NCBI GenBank assembly: GCA_937872475.1
Contig: CALMSY010000026.1
Span: forward strand, 1 to 64,000
Length of the DNA stretch: 64,000 nucleotides
DNA from: 67-14 sp020438345
GTDB lineage: Bacteria > Actinomycetota > Thermoleophilia > Solirubrobacterales > 70-9
Direction of reading: 5' to 3'
The notes beneath the pieces were generated by a model. It had not been told where the DNA came from, made no database searches, and worked only from the letters and a program-made list of their open reading frames with translations. Below are positions 7,594 to 15,689 of this stretch, piece after piece; within the stretch, counting starts at the first letter, position 1; each line of letters opens with the position of its first letter. A program made the position numbers and the translations under genes.

Positions 7594-8777
7594 GGGCCGT
7601 CCTCCTCGTCCGGATCAAGCCTGAAGAACCGGCGCTCAAACCCGTTCCGGGCAACCACGACATCCCGCCCAGCAAGGCCAACGCTGATCGCATTTTCCTT
7701 AAGAAGTATCGAGTCTTCATCAACTGAATGGGTGAAATCGAAGCTGCGTTCATTGCCACAGTCCGGGCAGAGACCGTCCGCCGTACCCAGGCGATCGACC
7801 GGCATCATCAGGGTCCAGTTGCTCCCGCAGGAACTGCAGTTGGCAGCGGTCACCAGTTCATGCTCAAACTCGATGATCGTGCCTTCTCCCAGTTCCTCCC
7901 GGGCCTGGTCGAGAAGATCCGCAAAAGAGGTATCAGCGGCAACTGTGACTGCGCCCTCAAGGTCATAGTGATCGTGACTCAGGCAGTCTTCCCGCGGCTG
8001 GTAGCTGACCGTGTACGAATCATGAGTGAGTCCAACGAAATTGAATCCGCGGCCGGCCAGGGAGGGCTCCCCCAGCCGGTCGCGATGCAGAAGCTTCACA
8101 ACCTCCTGGGCCTCGATGCCCGCAACCACACTTGCCGAGGTGGCATTGGTAGGGACCTTGCCTTCCAGCATCTCGCCTTTGCTGAGCAGGGCGCAGGATT
8201 TCCTGGAGGCGATCAGCTGATGATCCTGTTCACTCATCGTGCACTCGTAGCAGGCGGTTTCGGGAGGGATGAAGACCCGGACCACTCCCATCAGTCCCTC
8301 GATCGCCCCATCAACCCAGGGGGTCTCTGTCTTCCAGCAGGCCTGGTTCACAAAGAGCCGTGCCTCCCTGTTGTCGAGTCCTCCTACAACCACGTCTGCA
8401 TCCGCAAAATCACCAATCCCCAGGGCCAGTCTGACATCTCCGACTACCGGTTCGATCGTGATTTCAGGATTGATTTCGCTGGCCCGGCTAGCCAGGACAG
8501 AGGCTTTCTTCTTGCCATCGTCCTCTCCGCGGAAGAAGACGCAGCGGGCGAGGTTCGAGTTTTCAACCTCATCCATGTCAACCACGGTGATGTGACCTAC
8601 TCCCATCAGGGCGAGGTTCTTGACAATCTCGTTCCCCAGCGCTCCGGCGCCGACCACAATCACCCGGGCGGAATGCAGCCGGTCCTGATCCCACCAGCTG
8701 ATCAGATTCTGGCGGTGGTATCGATCGCTTTCATCATCGACCTCGATCGCGATACGAGTCGGGTTTTCACCGGACAT
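7590..8777 (-). CDS. E1-like ubiquitin-activating enzyme (ThiF/UBA fold) with extra C-terminal zinc-ribbon domain
   Basis: This is a 395-aa adenylating enzyme. Nucleotide loop GAGALGNE is at 43-50, and DMDEVENSNLARC (67-79) supplies the Asp/Asn/Arg residues of the ThiF active site. CYEC (176-179) with C265/H268 can bind the structural zinc. The segment SRKSCALLSKGEML (Cys195) sits where eukaryotic UBA3-type E1s have their catalytic Cys (MCTIAS...), which suggests true thioester-forming E1 chemistry rather than MoeB-like adenylation only. Residues about 275-395 form an added domain beginning like an E1 ubiquitin-fold domain helix (SFADLLDQAREELG) and holding a four-Cys ribbon (C314, C317, C337, C340). 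It may recruit the E2s. The start lies 7 bp after the modifier gene. Confidence 0.92.
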   Translation of the reverse strand: MSGENPTRIAIEVDDESDRYHRQNLISWWDQDRLHSARVIVVGAGALGNEIVKNLALMGVGHITVVDMDEVENSNLARCVFFRGEDDGKKKASVLASRASEINPEITIEPVVGDVRLALGIGDFADADVVVGGLDNREARLFVNQACWKTETPWVDGAIEGLMGVVRVFIPPETACYECTMSEQDHQLIASRKSCALLSKGEMLEGKVPTNATSASVVAGIEAQEVVKLLHRDRLGEPSLAGRGFNFVGLTHDSYTVSYQPREDCLSHDHYDLEGAVTVAADTSFADLLDQAREELGEGTIIEFEHELVTAANCSSCGSNWTLMMPVDRLGTADGLCPDCGNERSFDFTHSVDEDSILLKENAISVGLAGRDVVVARNGFERRFFRLDPDEEDGP

Positions 8778-8784
8778 GGGGTAA

Positions 8785-9045
8785 TCAGCCTGCGGTTATC
8801 TCCGCTACGAGCCTCAAGACATCACCGTCATTGACACCCGCATCACGCAGGGTGACGTTGTCATTGATCTGCAGACCGGTCTGCTTGTGGTGAAACTTGT
8901 AGGACAGCGGCTGGGCATCGGGGCCAGTTCTAGGCAACTTCATCAGATCAACCAGCTTGCCCACGATCCGACCGGCAGCCACGTCGTCGGGGACTGTCAC
9001 CTCCTCGGTCTTGTTGCCGGTGGCGTCAACTACTGTCAAATCCAT
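8785..9045 (-). CDS. ubiquitin-like modifier (YukD/EsaB-like beta-grasp) ending in Gly
   Basis: This is an 86-aa protein made of a single beta-grasp unit: MDLTVVDATGNKTEEVTVPDD (beta hairpin), VAAGRIVGKLVDLMKL (helix), LSYKFHHKQTGLQINDNVTLRDAGVNDGDVLRLV (remaining strands). It closes with AEITAG, so the predicted mature C-terminus is a single exposed Gly. Ubiquitin-type modifiers need a C-terminal Gly for E1 adenylation; the YukD/EsaB relatives linked to type VII secretion usually do not show this, and no ESX genes are nearby. It has a good ribosome site (AAGAGGAG, about 8 nt before the ATG) and sits between E2 and E1 genes. It is the predicted substrate of that E1. Confidence 0.9.
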   Translation of the reverse strand: MDLTVVDATGNKTEEVTVPDDVAAGRIVGKLVDLMKLPRTGPDAQPLSYKFHHKQTGLQINDNVTLRDAGVNDGDVLRLVAEITAG

Positions 9046-9125
9046 GCCTTCGCTCCTCTTGTCGATTTCATTGTCTTCATGACGGCAAAGGTCGTTTGCC
9101 GCAGACCATCAGCGAACTGCTTTCC

Positions 9126-9743
9126 TCAATCACCCTCGGAAGCATCGGAAAACGAGACTTCCAGCCGTCCGGATGCCGGCTCCGTTTCAGTCGGGAACCT
9201 GGTCGGGGTACTGTGGACGTCAACGCCAAAGTCCAGATTCAGATCAGCCACTCCCAGGTCGATGTCGCCAACCGGGAATCGCCCCTTCGCCTCTTCATCC
9301 CGGGTCCAGTGGGCCGCCAGGCCATCCAGGGGACTGGCGAGGTTGTAAAGGCGGTACTGAATCATGTTCCCGATCTTCGCGATCAGGTCCACCAGTCTGG
9401 TCGAGGGGGCCCAGTACTCGTCATCAACCAGGCAGTAATAGTCCTGGATGTTGGGATGGAAAATGGGGGTCTTCGGGACAACATACGGCTTCTCCGCCGG
9501 GTAATGGCGGGGAAGCATTATCTCCACAGCGTGCTGGTCCACCTCTTCAACTCTCACCGCGTCATAGTCCAGGGTTTCGGGACGCTCCCCGGCCAGAACC
9601 AGGCCCTTCAGCCTGTAACTGACTTGGTAGATCTCCGGTGGTAACCGGTTACCTTTCGGCTCCACTTCGACCTGGGGATGCCCGGAATACACCTCGCGGA
9701 CATGATCAAAATCGGCCTGAAGACGCCTGAGACGCGGGTTCAT
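9126..9743 (-). CDS. E2-like ubiquitin-conjugating (UBC-fold) protein, first gene of operon
   Basis: This is a 205-aa UBC-fold protein, the head of the operon. It shows the same N-terminal helix as the second E2 (MNPRLRRLQADF), a PRHYPAEKP turn, HPN at 96-98, Cys104 (DYYCLVDD) and then EYWAPSTRLVDLI, which strongly resembles the WSPALTL segment after the E2 active site. HPN-to-Cys distance is only 5 residues, shorter than usual and unlike the 10 in its paralogue, so the two E2s may present the thioester differently. About 60 residues of acidic, low-complexity C-terminal tail extend beyond the fold. An ATG at 9743 with GGGGGG 8 nt upstream is the start. An 80-bp gap precedes the modifier gene. 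Confidence 0.85.
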   Translation of the reverse strand: MNPRLRRLQADFDHVREVYSGHPQVEVEPKGNRLPPEIYQVSYRLKGLVLAGERPETLDYDAVRVEEVDQHAVEIMLPRHYPAEKPYVVPKTPIFHPNIQDYYCLVDDEYWAPSTRLVDLIAKIGNMIQYRLYNLASPLDGLAAHWTRDEEAKGRFPVGDIDLGVADLNLDFGVDVHSTPTRFPTETEPASGRLEVSFSDASEGD

Positions 9744-9818
9744 CTAGCTAACCCCCCAGCTTTTCAACTTCGATCTCTCCCTTAACTCGACTTTGCTCCG
9801 CAAAGCCGGACGAGTCCG

Positions 9819-9846
9819 ATCATCATAGCTACTTGCCAATCGTCAA
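9819..9846 (-). promoter_or_regulatory. candidate promoter of the ubiquitin-like operon
   Basis: On the minus strand, TTGACG (9841-9846) is followed at 16-bp spacing by GATGAT (9819-9824), which overlaps the better -10 match TATGAT (9822-9827). Transcription would begin near 9812-9815, leaving a leader of about 70 nt before the first E2 gene. No operator or riboswitch is recognised in this leader. Confidence 0.4.
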
Positions 9847-9855
9847 GAATCGGCC

Positions 9856-9887
9856 GGGAGCCCCATGGTTTGGGTGCCCGGGGCTCT
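9856..9887 (-). terminator. stem-loop downstream of the beta-helix gene, possible terminator
   Basis: GAGCCCC (9858-9864) and GGGGCTC (9880-9886) form a 7-bp GC-rich stem with a 15-nt loop just after the stop of the gene at 9911-11608. The following bases are not a convincing T-run, so factor-independent termination is uncertain. It would separate that gene from the ubiquitin-like operon transcribed in the same direction. Confidence 0.35.
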
Positions 9888-9910
9888 GTGGTTTCCGGGT
9901 TCCGGGTTGG

Positions 9911-11608
9911 TTATCGGGCTTTGACGGTTTTGGTGAGGGGTTTTGACTTGTGGCCGGCTTTGTCGGTGGCGAGGATCCGGATTGTGTAGCGGCCGGGTTT
10001 GAGACGACGCTTGCCGAGCTTGATCTTGACGGACTTCGCTCTGGAAGTCATCCGGGTGAACCTGACCGTCTTGCGCCCCGGCTTCCGCTTTGGCCTCAAG
10101 ACCACCTTCGCGGTGACAGCCTCTGAAACACGGAACCTGAGAACCCCGCCTTTACCGGCCCGGTAGCGGAACTTCAGTTTGCTGACCGTTGGCGCGACCG
10201 TATCCTCGGGCGCCGGGCAAACAGCCGGGTCTTCCTCACAGGTCGGGCGGCCCGGACACCAGCCCGAGCAAGGCAAAGACTCGGGTACGAACTCGAAAGC
10301 GCCCATGTCCCGGACCGTGGTTCCGTCCCGGTTGCCATCCACCGGCCTGGCGGCGCCGGCCAGATCGAAAGCGGGCAGCGTCGCGGCCGGATCACCGGCA
10401 TCTACGGCCGATGATTCCGCCGCCAGTTTGTAATCGGTAATTCCGGCAAAACCCGGTGCCCCGGCGATGTTGCCGGTCGCGGTGTCTGCGGTCACATCGC
10501 CTCCCCCGGCACCGGTGAGTTCAACGTTCGAGTAGCGAACAGCAAGGTCGACATTACCCCGGGTCGGGCTGACCGGTGCCGTGTAATTCCAGGAGTTGCT
10601 GAACCCGGTGATGATCGAGTTCTCGACCAAGACATTGATCGAGTCGACAGCCGTTGCGACATTGGGCACTGTCGCCCGGATCGCGGGTTGTGCCGGGTCG
10701 CCGGTCGCGACGATGGTGGCGTGATTGATCCTGACATCGGTAAGACCATTATTCGAATTCGCGTAAATATCGACCGGCGGGGCGGCATCGCTTTCGATCA
10801 GAAGGTTGGCTGCGTTCAGATCAGCGCCATTGCTGGCCTGAACCGGGAATGCGGCCCCTGAAATGCTGACCCGGTCCATTGACACCGGTACCGACACACA
10901 GGATGAATCCACAGCTTCCCTGCTCGAGGTGATCGAAACGTTCTCAAGGACTGTCTGGCCTGCCGAACCACAGGTGAATGAGTTGAAGGCCCTGCTGAAA
11001 GTCGCGCCGTTTCGCCCGAAGACCCTCACATCTCTGAAAGTACCGCCGTTAATGATGTTCTCGAAACCACCGGAGGAATAGTTGTTCGGCGGAGCACCCG
11101 CGACATTCTCCGTGACCAGGTCCACCGATTCGAAATTATCTCCATTTGACTGGACCGCGGAACCAGGCGCATTCGTGTTCGGGAAGTTTTCCGGCACCAG
11201 AATTGCGAGGTCCTTGAAGGTGATCTCCCGGGAGCTGCCGTTCAGGTTGATCAGATAATTGTTGCCGGTGTTGCCGCTGGTCAGGGTCGTCGATTCCCTG
11301 CCGGCACCCTGAATCAGGAGATCGTCGGTTCCCACTCCGGAGGCTGTGATCGTGACCGGATCTGAAATCGTCCCGGGGGCGAGCAGGATCGTGTCTGGTG
11401 TCAGGTCAACACCCGTGAGGAAATCGTTCATTGCCGCTTCAAGCCGGTCGGATGGCGAACCGGCCAGGGAAACCTGATTGCTGCCGTTGTCCGGGCAACC
11501 CGCAAAAAAGTCCGGTACACACCAGGTAGTGGCGGAAGCCGGACTGGCGAAAACCAGAAATCCGGTCGCTGCCGCGAGTACCGCAAGTGCTGCCCTGACC
11601 TTGTTCAA
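9911..11608 (-). CDS. secreted parallel beta-helix repeat protein
   Basis: This is a 565-aa exported protein. The signal peptide (VRAALAVLAAATGFLVFASPASA, residues 4-26) is followed by about 400 residues rich in short Asn/Val/Ile strand-turn units (TVLENVSITSSREAVDSS, RDVRVFGRNGA), the hallmark of right-handed beta-helix surface proteins. A short Cys/Pro linker follows (LPCSGWCPGRPTCEEDPAVC), and a C-terminal Ig-like domain of about 90 residues very rich in Lys/Arg (APTVSKLKFRYRAGKGG ... DKAGHKSKP). That domain recurs in secreted proteins of this kind and probably holds the protein at the cell wall. The start is TTG at 11608. Pectate-lyase-like catalysis cannot be confirmed; no clear active site is seen. 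Confidence 0.72.
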   Translation of the reverse strand: MNKVRAALAVLAAATGFLVFASPASATTWCVPDFFAGCPDNGSNQVSLAGSPSDRLEAAMNDFLTGVDLTPDTILLAPGTISDPVTITASGVGTDDLLIQGAGRESTTLTSGNTGNNYLINLNGSSREITFKDLAILVPENFPNTNAPGSAVQSNGDNFESVDLVTENVAGAPPNNYSSGGFENIINGGTFRDVRVFGRNGATFSRAFNSFTCGSAGQTVLENVSITSSREAVDSSCVSVPVSMDRVSISGAAFPVQASNGADLNAANLLIESDAAPPVDIYANSNNGLTDVRINHATIVATGDPAQPAIRATVPNVATAVDSINVLVENSIITGFSNSWNYTAPVSPTRGNVDLAVRYSNVELTGAGGGDVTADTATGNIAGAPGFAGITDYKLAAESSAVDAGDPAATLPAFDLAGAARPVDGNRDGTTVRDMGAFEFVPESLPCSGWCPGRPTCEEDPAVCPAPEDTVAPTVSKLKFRYRAGKGGVLRFRVSEAVTAKVVLRPKRKPGRKTVRFTRMTSRAKSVKIKLGKRRLKPGRYTIRILATDKAGHKSKPLTKTVKAR

Positions 11609-11648
11609 CGCTCCCCGCCTTCGCTATTCGGAATGACCTGCCGGGATT

Positions 11649-12728
11649 CTACTCGCGGCCTGCGGCGCGATCGAGTCTTTCCAGCACCTGCAGCCAGATC
11701 AGGTTGCGGCGATTGGCGCCGTACTTCAGGCCGGGAATGGTCAGCATCGCCGAACCCCGCATGATGTCCGGCTGGTCATCACCGCCATAGGCACCGAGAT
11801 GCAAACCGTCCGGGGCGAGCCCCCGGTTCACGATCCCGGGTGCTGAAAGGGCCACGTTCAGGTCAATCAGCGGGACCTTCATGCGATCGGCGACCTGGCG
11901 GATGATCCGGTTTGCTTCATTCACCCGCTGGTCACCGGCTTCACCATTGTGGGCCGGTGTCTCCATTGGCGGAAGGGTCGAAAGCACCGGGACCGGACCC
12001 AGCTCCCTGACCCGGTCAACCATCTGTTCAAGCAGCCCGCGGTAGGTGTCACCCAGGGGCATTGCGAGGAGGGCGTCGTTGGTTCCGGACATGATCAGCG
12101 CCCAGCGGGGTGAAAGCAGGGCGATCTCACAATCGAGCGGGGTTTGCTGCGGTTCACACTCATCGGTTGGCGGGGCGATACCCGTTTCCGGCAACTCGAC
12201 GGTCGGGGTCATCAGCCATTCGGTCCAGACCCCTGAAACGGCGGCGGCGGAACGTCGCGTCAACGAGTTGACCGGCAGGCAATCCGAGAGGGAAACCAGC
12301 TCGGGAAACTGCACCTGGCTGTACCTCTCCACGACACCCTTGAGATCACCGTTGGACCCGAAACCGACTTCGCGACAACCCAGCCCGTACAGGTTCTGCG
12401 GCCATTCCGTGTTCGAATCGCCCACCTTGGCGAAGACATCCGGGTTCATCTTCTTCTGATCGGCCCGGGCAACCTCTCTGCGGAGCTGCTTGCCGGCCTG
12501 ACCCGTAAACCCCGGCAGGACGGGACCGGAAGGCGGCTGCTCCGGAATCGAAGCGTCCGGGGACGGGCGCTGGACTGCTTCCGGTTCCGGTCCGGGGTCC
12601 TCGCTTCCACAACCGCCCAGCCCCGCCAGCAGGATGGCCGAAGCCAGAATCGGTGCAAGCCAGCGGGAGTGGAGCCGGCGGTCAGGGCGATCGGTACTCA
12701 CAGGATCATCATCCAGCTTTCCGACCAT
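11649..12728 (-). CDS. SGNH/GDSL-hydrolase-like lipoprotein
   Basis: This is a 359-aa protein with an N-terminal helix ending in a lipobox (LLAGLGGC), so it is probably anchored to the outer face of the membrane. Hydrolase blocks in order: GDSNTE (block I, nucleophile Ser), a Gly in the GCREVGFGSNGD region (block II), GTND (block III) and PDGLHLG (block V, Asp and His). Family members deacylate or acylate glycans and lipids; the adjacent sugar-nucleotide genes make a glycan substrate attractive. ATG at 12728 is chosen; GTG at 12701 would give a shorter n-region and is also possible. The frame extends much further upstream but only antisense to the epimerase gene. Confidence 0.75.
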   Translation of the reverse strand: MVGKLDDDPVSTDRPDRRLHSRWLAPILASAILLAGLGGCGSEDPGPEPEAVQRPSPDASIPEQPPSGPVLPGFTGQAGKQLRREVARADQKKMNPDVFAKVGDSNTEWPQNLYGLGCREVGFGSNGDLKGVVERYSQVQFPELVSLSDCLPVNSLTRRSAAAVSGVWTEWLMTPTVELPETGIAPPTDECEPQQTPLDCEIALLSPRWALIMSGTNDALLAMPLGDTYRGLLEQMVDRVRELGPVPVLSTLPPMETPAHNGEAGDQRVNEANRIIRQVADRMKVPLIDLNVALSAPGIVNRGLAPDGLHLGAYGGDDQPDIMRGSAMLTIPGLKYGANRRNLIWLQVLERLDRAAGRE

Positions 12729-12767
12729 CGATGCCCGCGAGCAGGGCTGCGGGATACGATCCGCGGC

Positions 12768-13715
12768 ATGACTGTCTGCGTAGTTACCGGCGGAGCCGGA
12801 TTCGTTGGGTCTCATCTTTGCGACGCCTTGCTCGAGAAGGGCAGCAAGGTGATCTGCATTGACAACCTCGATACCGGCTCCCTTCAGAACATCGAGCACA
12901 TCGACTCCCCTGATTTCACCTTCCTTCCCTGGGACATCACCGAGGAAGTTCACATCGAGGGCGACGTCGACTTCGTCTACCACCTGGCTTCCCCGGCCAG
13001 CCCGATCGATTACGCAAGACTCCCGCTCCACACGCTGAAAGTCGGGGCCCAGGGCACCTGGCACATGCTCGGGGTGGCGAAGTTCAAACGGGCCCGGTTC
13101 ATGCTCGCCTCGACCTCCGAGGTTTACGGCGACCCGCAGGTCCACCCGCAGGAGGAAAGCTACTGGGGCCATGTGAACCCGATCGGCCCGCGGGGTGTCT
13201 ACGACGAAGCGAAACGTTACGCCGAAGCTCTGACCATGGCGTACCACCGCCAGCAGGGTGTCGACACGTCAATCGTGCGGATCTTCAACACTTACGGAGC
13301 GCGGATGCGCGCCCATGACGGCCGGGCGATTCCGACCTTCCTGCGCCAGGCACTCCAGAATCAGCCCCTGACGGTTTTCGGGGACGGCTCCCAGACCCGG
13401 TCCTTCTGCTTCGTTGATGATCTGGTCCGCGGGCTGATCTCCCTGGTTGAATCCGGCGAGCATATGCCGGTCAACATCGGCAACCCCGACGAGTACACCC
13501 TGCTCCAGCTCGCGAACGCGGTGATCGAAGCTTCCGGCGCGGAATCATCGATCGTTTTCGAACCGTTGCCGACCGATGACCCACAAGTCAGGCAGCCGAA
13601 TATCGACCGGGCCCGCGAACTGCTCGGCTGGGAACCGACCGTTTCCCTCGCCGAAGGCCTGAAGAGCACGATCGAGCGGTCCGGCCGCGACCGCCTGATC
13701 GGCAAGACCGGCTGA
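12768..13715 (+). CDS. UDP-glucuronate decarboxylase-like NAD-dependent SDR (sugar-nucleotide epimerase/dehydratase)
   Basis: This is a 315-aa extended short-chain dehydrogenase. NAD-binding GGAGFVGSH is at residues 8-16. The segments HLASPASPIDY, STSEVYGDP and the catalytic Tyr/Lys YDEAKRYAE are highly characteristic of UDP-xylose synthase (UXS), which converts UDP-glucuronate to UDP-xylose; length is normal for bacterial UXS. It opens the polysaccharide locus and is followed after 11 bp by a second SDR. The start is supported by TACGAT at 12755-12760, 7 nt before the ATG (leaderless pattern). The upstream in-frame extension to 12669 overlaps the divergent lipoprotein gene and is rejected. 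Confidence 0.88.
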   Translation: MTVCVVTGGAGFVGSHLCDALLEKGSKVICIDNLDTGSLQNIEHIDSPDFTFLPWDITEEVHIEGDVDFVYHLASPASPIDYARLPLHTLKVGAQGTWHMLGVAKFKRARFMLASTSEVYGDPQVHPQEESYWGHVNPIGPRGVYDEAKRYAEALTMAYHRQQGVDTSIVRIFNTYGARMRAHDGRAIPTFLRQALQNQPLTVFGDGSQTRSFCFVDDLVRGLISLVESGEHMPVNIGNPDEYTLLQLANAVIEASGAESSIVFEPLPTDDPQVRQPNIDRARELLGWEPTVSLAEGLKSTIERSGRDRLIGKTG

Positions 13716-13726
13716 GCCAATCCCCC

Positions 13727-14662
13727 ATGAGCCCGGGAGAGCGGTTTCTCGTCCTCGGGGCCACCGGCTTCTTCGGAAGCCACATCACCGAAGAACTCCG
13801 GACGGCTGGTCAGGAGGTGGTTCCCGCTGCCCGTGACGGCGTCAAGGGACCATCCTTCGACCTGCTCGATCCGGCAGGTATGCGGAAGCTGCTTTCAAGC
13901 TGGAAACCGAACTGTGTGATCAATGCAGCCGGGGCGTCATCACCGGCGGCCGCGATTCGCGACCCCGCCGGCGCCTTTCTCGCCAACGCGAGCGGCACAT
14001 TGAATCTGCTGGAGGCAATCAGGCAGGAAACCCCGGATGCCCTGCTCTTGAGCCTTTCCTCGGCTGCTGTTTACAGCGGCGGACCACCGTTCACCGAGGA
14101 ATCGGAAACAGAAGCCAGGACCCCTTATTCCGCTTCCAAACTCTCGGCCGAGATCATCTGTGAGCAGTACGTTCGCTGGGCCGGGGCCAGGGTGGCAATA
14201 GTGCGCTGTTTCAACCTGACCGGCCCCGGCGAGCCATCCGGACAGGCGACCAGCGAGTTCTGCCGGGCCGCCCGACAGGCGAAACCCGGGGATAGCGCCC
14301 GGGTTGAGGTCGGGGATCCGGCGATAACCCGGGACATCACGGATGTGAGGGACGCAGCCCGGGCTGTGAAAGAGATCGGTGTAGCCGGACTGGCCGGCAC
14401 CTACAACATCTGCTCCGCTAAACCCCGAAGCCTTGCCTCGATCGCGGAAACAATCTCCGAAGTCTCGGGCAGGCACCTTGAACTGGCCAGCAGCGAAAGC
14501 CGACGACGCAGTGGTGAAGCACCCGCTTCCTACGGCTCCGCAGAACTACTGCGAAAAGCAACCGGCTGGGAGCCTGTGATCTCTTTCAGGCAGAGCATGA
14601 CCGATCTCCTCGGCTCGATCCCGGAAGCCAACTCGGACGGGGGCGGGCCTAACCACCGGTGA
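13727..14662 (+). CDS. NAD-dependent epimerase/dehydratase, GDP-6-deoxymannose reductase-like
   Basis: This is a 311-aa SDR with GATGFFGSH near the N-terminus, NAAGASSP, SSAAVYSGG and the catalytic YSASK. The sequence around CFNLTGPGE and the DITDVRDAARA segment fit GDP-4-keto-6-deoxy-D-mannose reductases and related sugar reductases, which make GDP-rhamnose-type donors. It lies 11 bp after the UXS-like gene and probably shares its transcript. Its 3' end overlaps the convergent glycosyltransferase by 14 bp. The exact sugar product cannot be settled from sequence alone, and no partner dehydratase (GMD) is in the window. Confidence 0.75.
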   Translation: MSPGERFLVLGATGFFGSHITEELRTAGQEVVPAARDGVKGPSFDLLDPAGMRKLLSSWKPNCVINAAGASSPAAAIRDPAGAFLANASGTLNLLEAIRQETPDALLLSLSSAAVYSGGPPFTEESETEARTPYSASKLSAEIICEQYVRWAGARVAIVRCFNLTGPGEPSGQATSEFCRAARQAKPGDSARVEVGDPAITRDITDVRDAARAVKEIGVAGLAGTYNICSAKPRSLASIAETISEVSGRHLELASSESRRRSGEAPASYGSAELLRKATGWEPVISFRQSMTDLLGSIPEANSDGGGPNHR

Positions 14663-15689
14663 CCTGCGGTGGAGTTCCCGGCGGCGGGACCGGGCGCTTC
14701 AATACATCGGTTGTGCTGCGCTGGCTTTCCCCCAGCCACGCCTGCGCCTTCCGGCGGTCTCCGGAAAGCTCCAGGTTCCGACGGGCACGAATCAGATCCG
14801 GCATCTGGGCAAGAGCGGAAACCTTCCCCGCCAAAGTAAGTATCAACCTCCGGGCAAAAAGGGCCCGGCCAATCGCAGCGAGCTCGACCAGGAAGATCCG
14901 GGGCAGGGAACTGAAAGGCATGAACTTGACCTGCGTACAGATCCGGTTGCGCGCAACCAGTCTTGCGTTCTCCGCATCGGGCCGGTCAAAGCCCGTATGC
15001 CAGGCCGCGTTGCCGATGTGCCAGATCACAGCGTCAGGGACCAGCCGGAAGGTCCAGCCAAGCATGCGAGCCCGGACGTTCAGATCGACGTCCTCATAGA
15101 AGGCAAAGTAGCTCTCGTCGTATCCACCAAGCTGGTCGACCAGCTCCCGTCGCAGAAGACTCGCGGCACCGCAGACACCGAAGATCTCGCGGGGAACGAA
15201 ACCCCGCTCTCCCTGGGTCAGGCCGATGCCGTCCTCGCGGGCGCGGCCGTCCGCGGTCAGCGCCTGACCGAGGCTGTAGATCACCGCCTGCGGATCCTCC
15301 GGATGACGGGATTCACCCCGGATCAATGAAAGAAGCCGCGGCTGAACCCCGCCTACCCTTGGGTCGGCTTCGATCTCCGCGACCATCCTGGCGAGCGCAT
15401 CCGGTTCCAGGACCGTGTCCGAGTTGAGGACAAGGACAAGCGGGGCATCGGTGAGAGCGAACCCGAGATTGACGGCCGGAGCGAAGCCGAGATTCTTCGG
15501 CAGCGCCGTATTGGGGATGCCCTGCTCGACCATCCATTCCACCGACCCATCAGTTGACCCGTTGTCAACAACCATCAATTCAAGCTCAACGTTGTTCTGG
15601 GCCCGGAGTGAACGCATGCACTCCTGCAGGTCTTCGACGCAGTTCCAGTTTGGAATCACCACGGCAACGCGCGGATCTTCAGTCCCCAT
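14649..15689 (-). CDS. glycosyltransferase family 2 (rhamnosyltransferase-like)
   Basis: This is a 346-aa GT-A enzyme. Family signature VAVVIPNWNCVEDLQEC begins at residue 8. VVDNGSTDGS, the metal-binding LNSDT (a DxD variant) and a YDESYFAFYEDVDL stretch with the catalytic EDVD follow, typical of WbbL/RfbF-type rhamnosyltransferases. The C-terminal 80 residues contain a hydrophobic or amphipathic helix that could hold it at the membrane. The ATG at 15689 is preceded by CAATCT 6 nt upstream, a near match to the leaderless -10 pattern; an earlier start at 15708 is possible. It is convergent with the upstream reductase gene. Confidence 0.88.
   Translation of the reverse strand: MGTEDPRVAVVIPNWNCVEDLQECMRSLRAQNNVELELMVVDNGSTDGSVEWMVEQGIPNTALPKNLGFAPAVNLGFALTDAPLVLVLNSDTVLEPDALARMVAEIEADPRVGGVQPRLLSLIRGESRHPEDPQAVIYSLGQALTADGRAREDGIGLTQGERGFVPREIFGVCGAASLLRRELVDQLGGYDESYFAFYEDVDLNVRARMLGWTFRLVPDAVIWHIGNAAWHTGFDRPDAENARLVARNRICTQVKFMPFSSLPRIFLVELAAIGRALFARRLILTLAGKVSALAQMPDLIRARRNLELSGDRRKAQAWLGESQRSTTDVLKRPVPPPGTPPQVTGG

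Noticed and set aside
8785..9045. Beta-grasp protein as a ThiS/MoaD sulfur carrier
   Set aside because: No thiamin or molybdopterin genes are nearby, the terminus lacks the Gly-Gly pair, and E2 and JAMM neighbours point to protein conjugation.
4583..9743. Operon as a Bil or CBASS-type antiphage system
   Set aside because: There is no cyclic nucleotide synthase or effector, and Bil systems carry only four core genes without paired membrane RING-like proteins. A defence role is not excluded but is not supported by neighbours.
4583..9743. Operon as part of pupylation/proteasome machinery
   Set aside because: No Pup, PafA, Dop, Mpa or proteasome subunit genes are present; the modifier is a beta-grasp protein, not a Pup-like disordered one.
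12729..13247. Upstream extension of the SGNH lipoprotein
   Set aside because: It would bury the lipobox signal in the interior and overlaps the epimerase gene in antisense.
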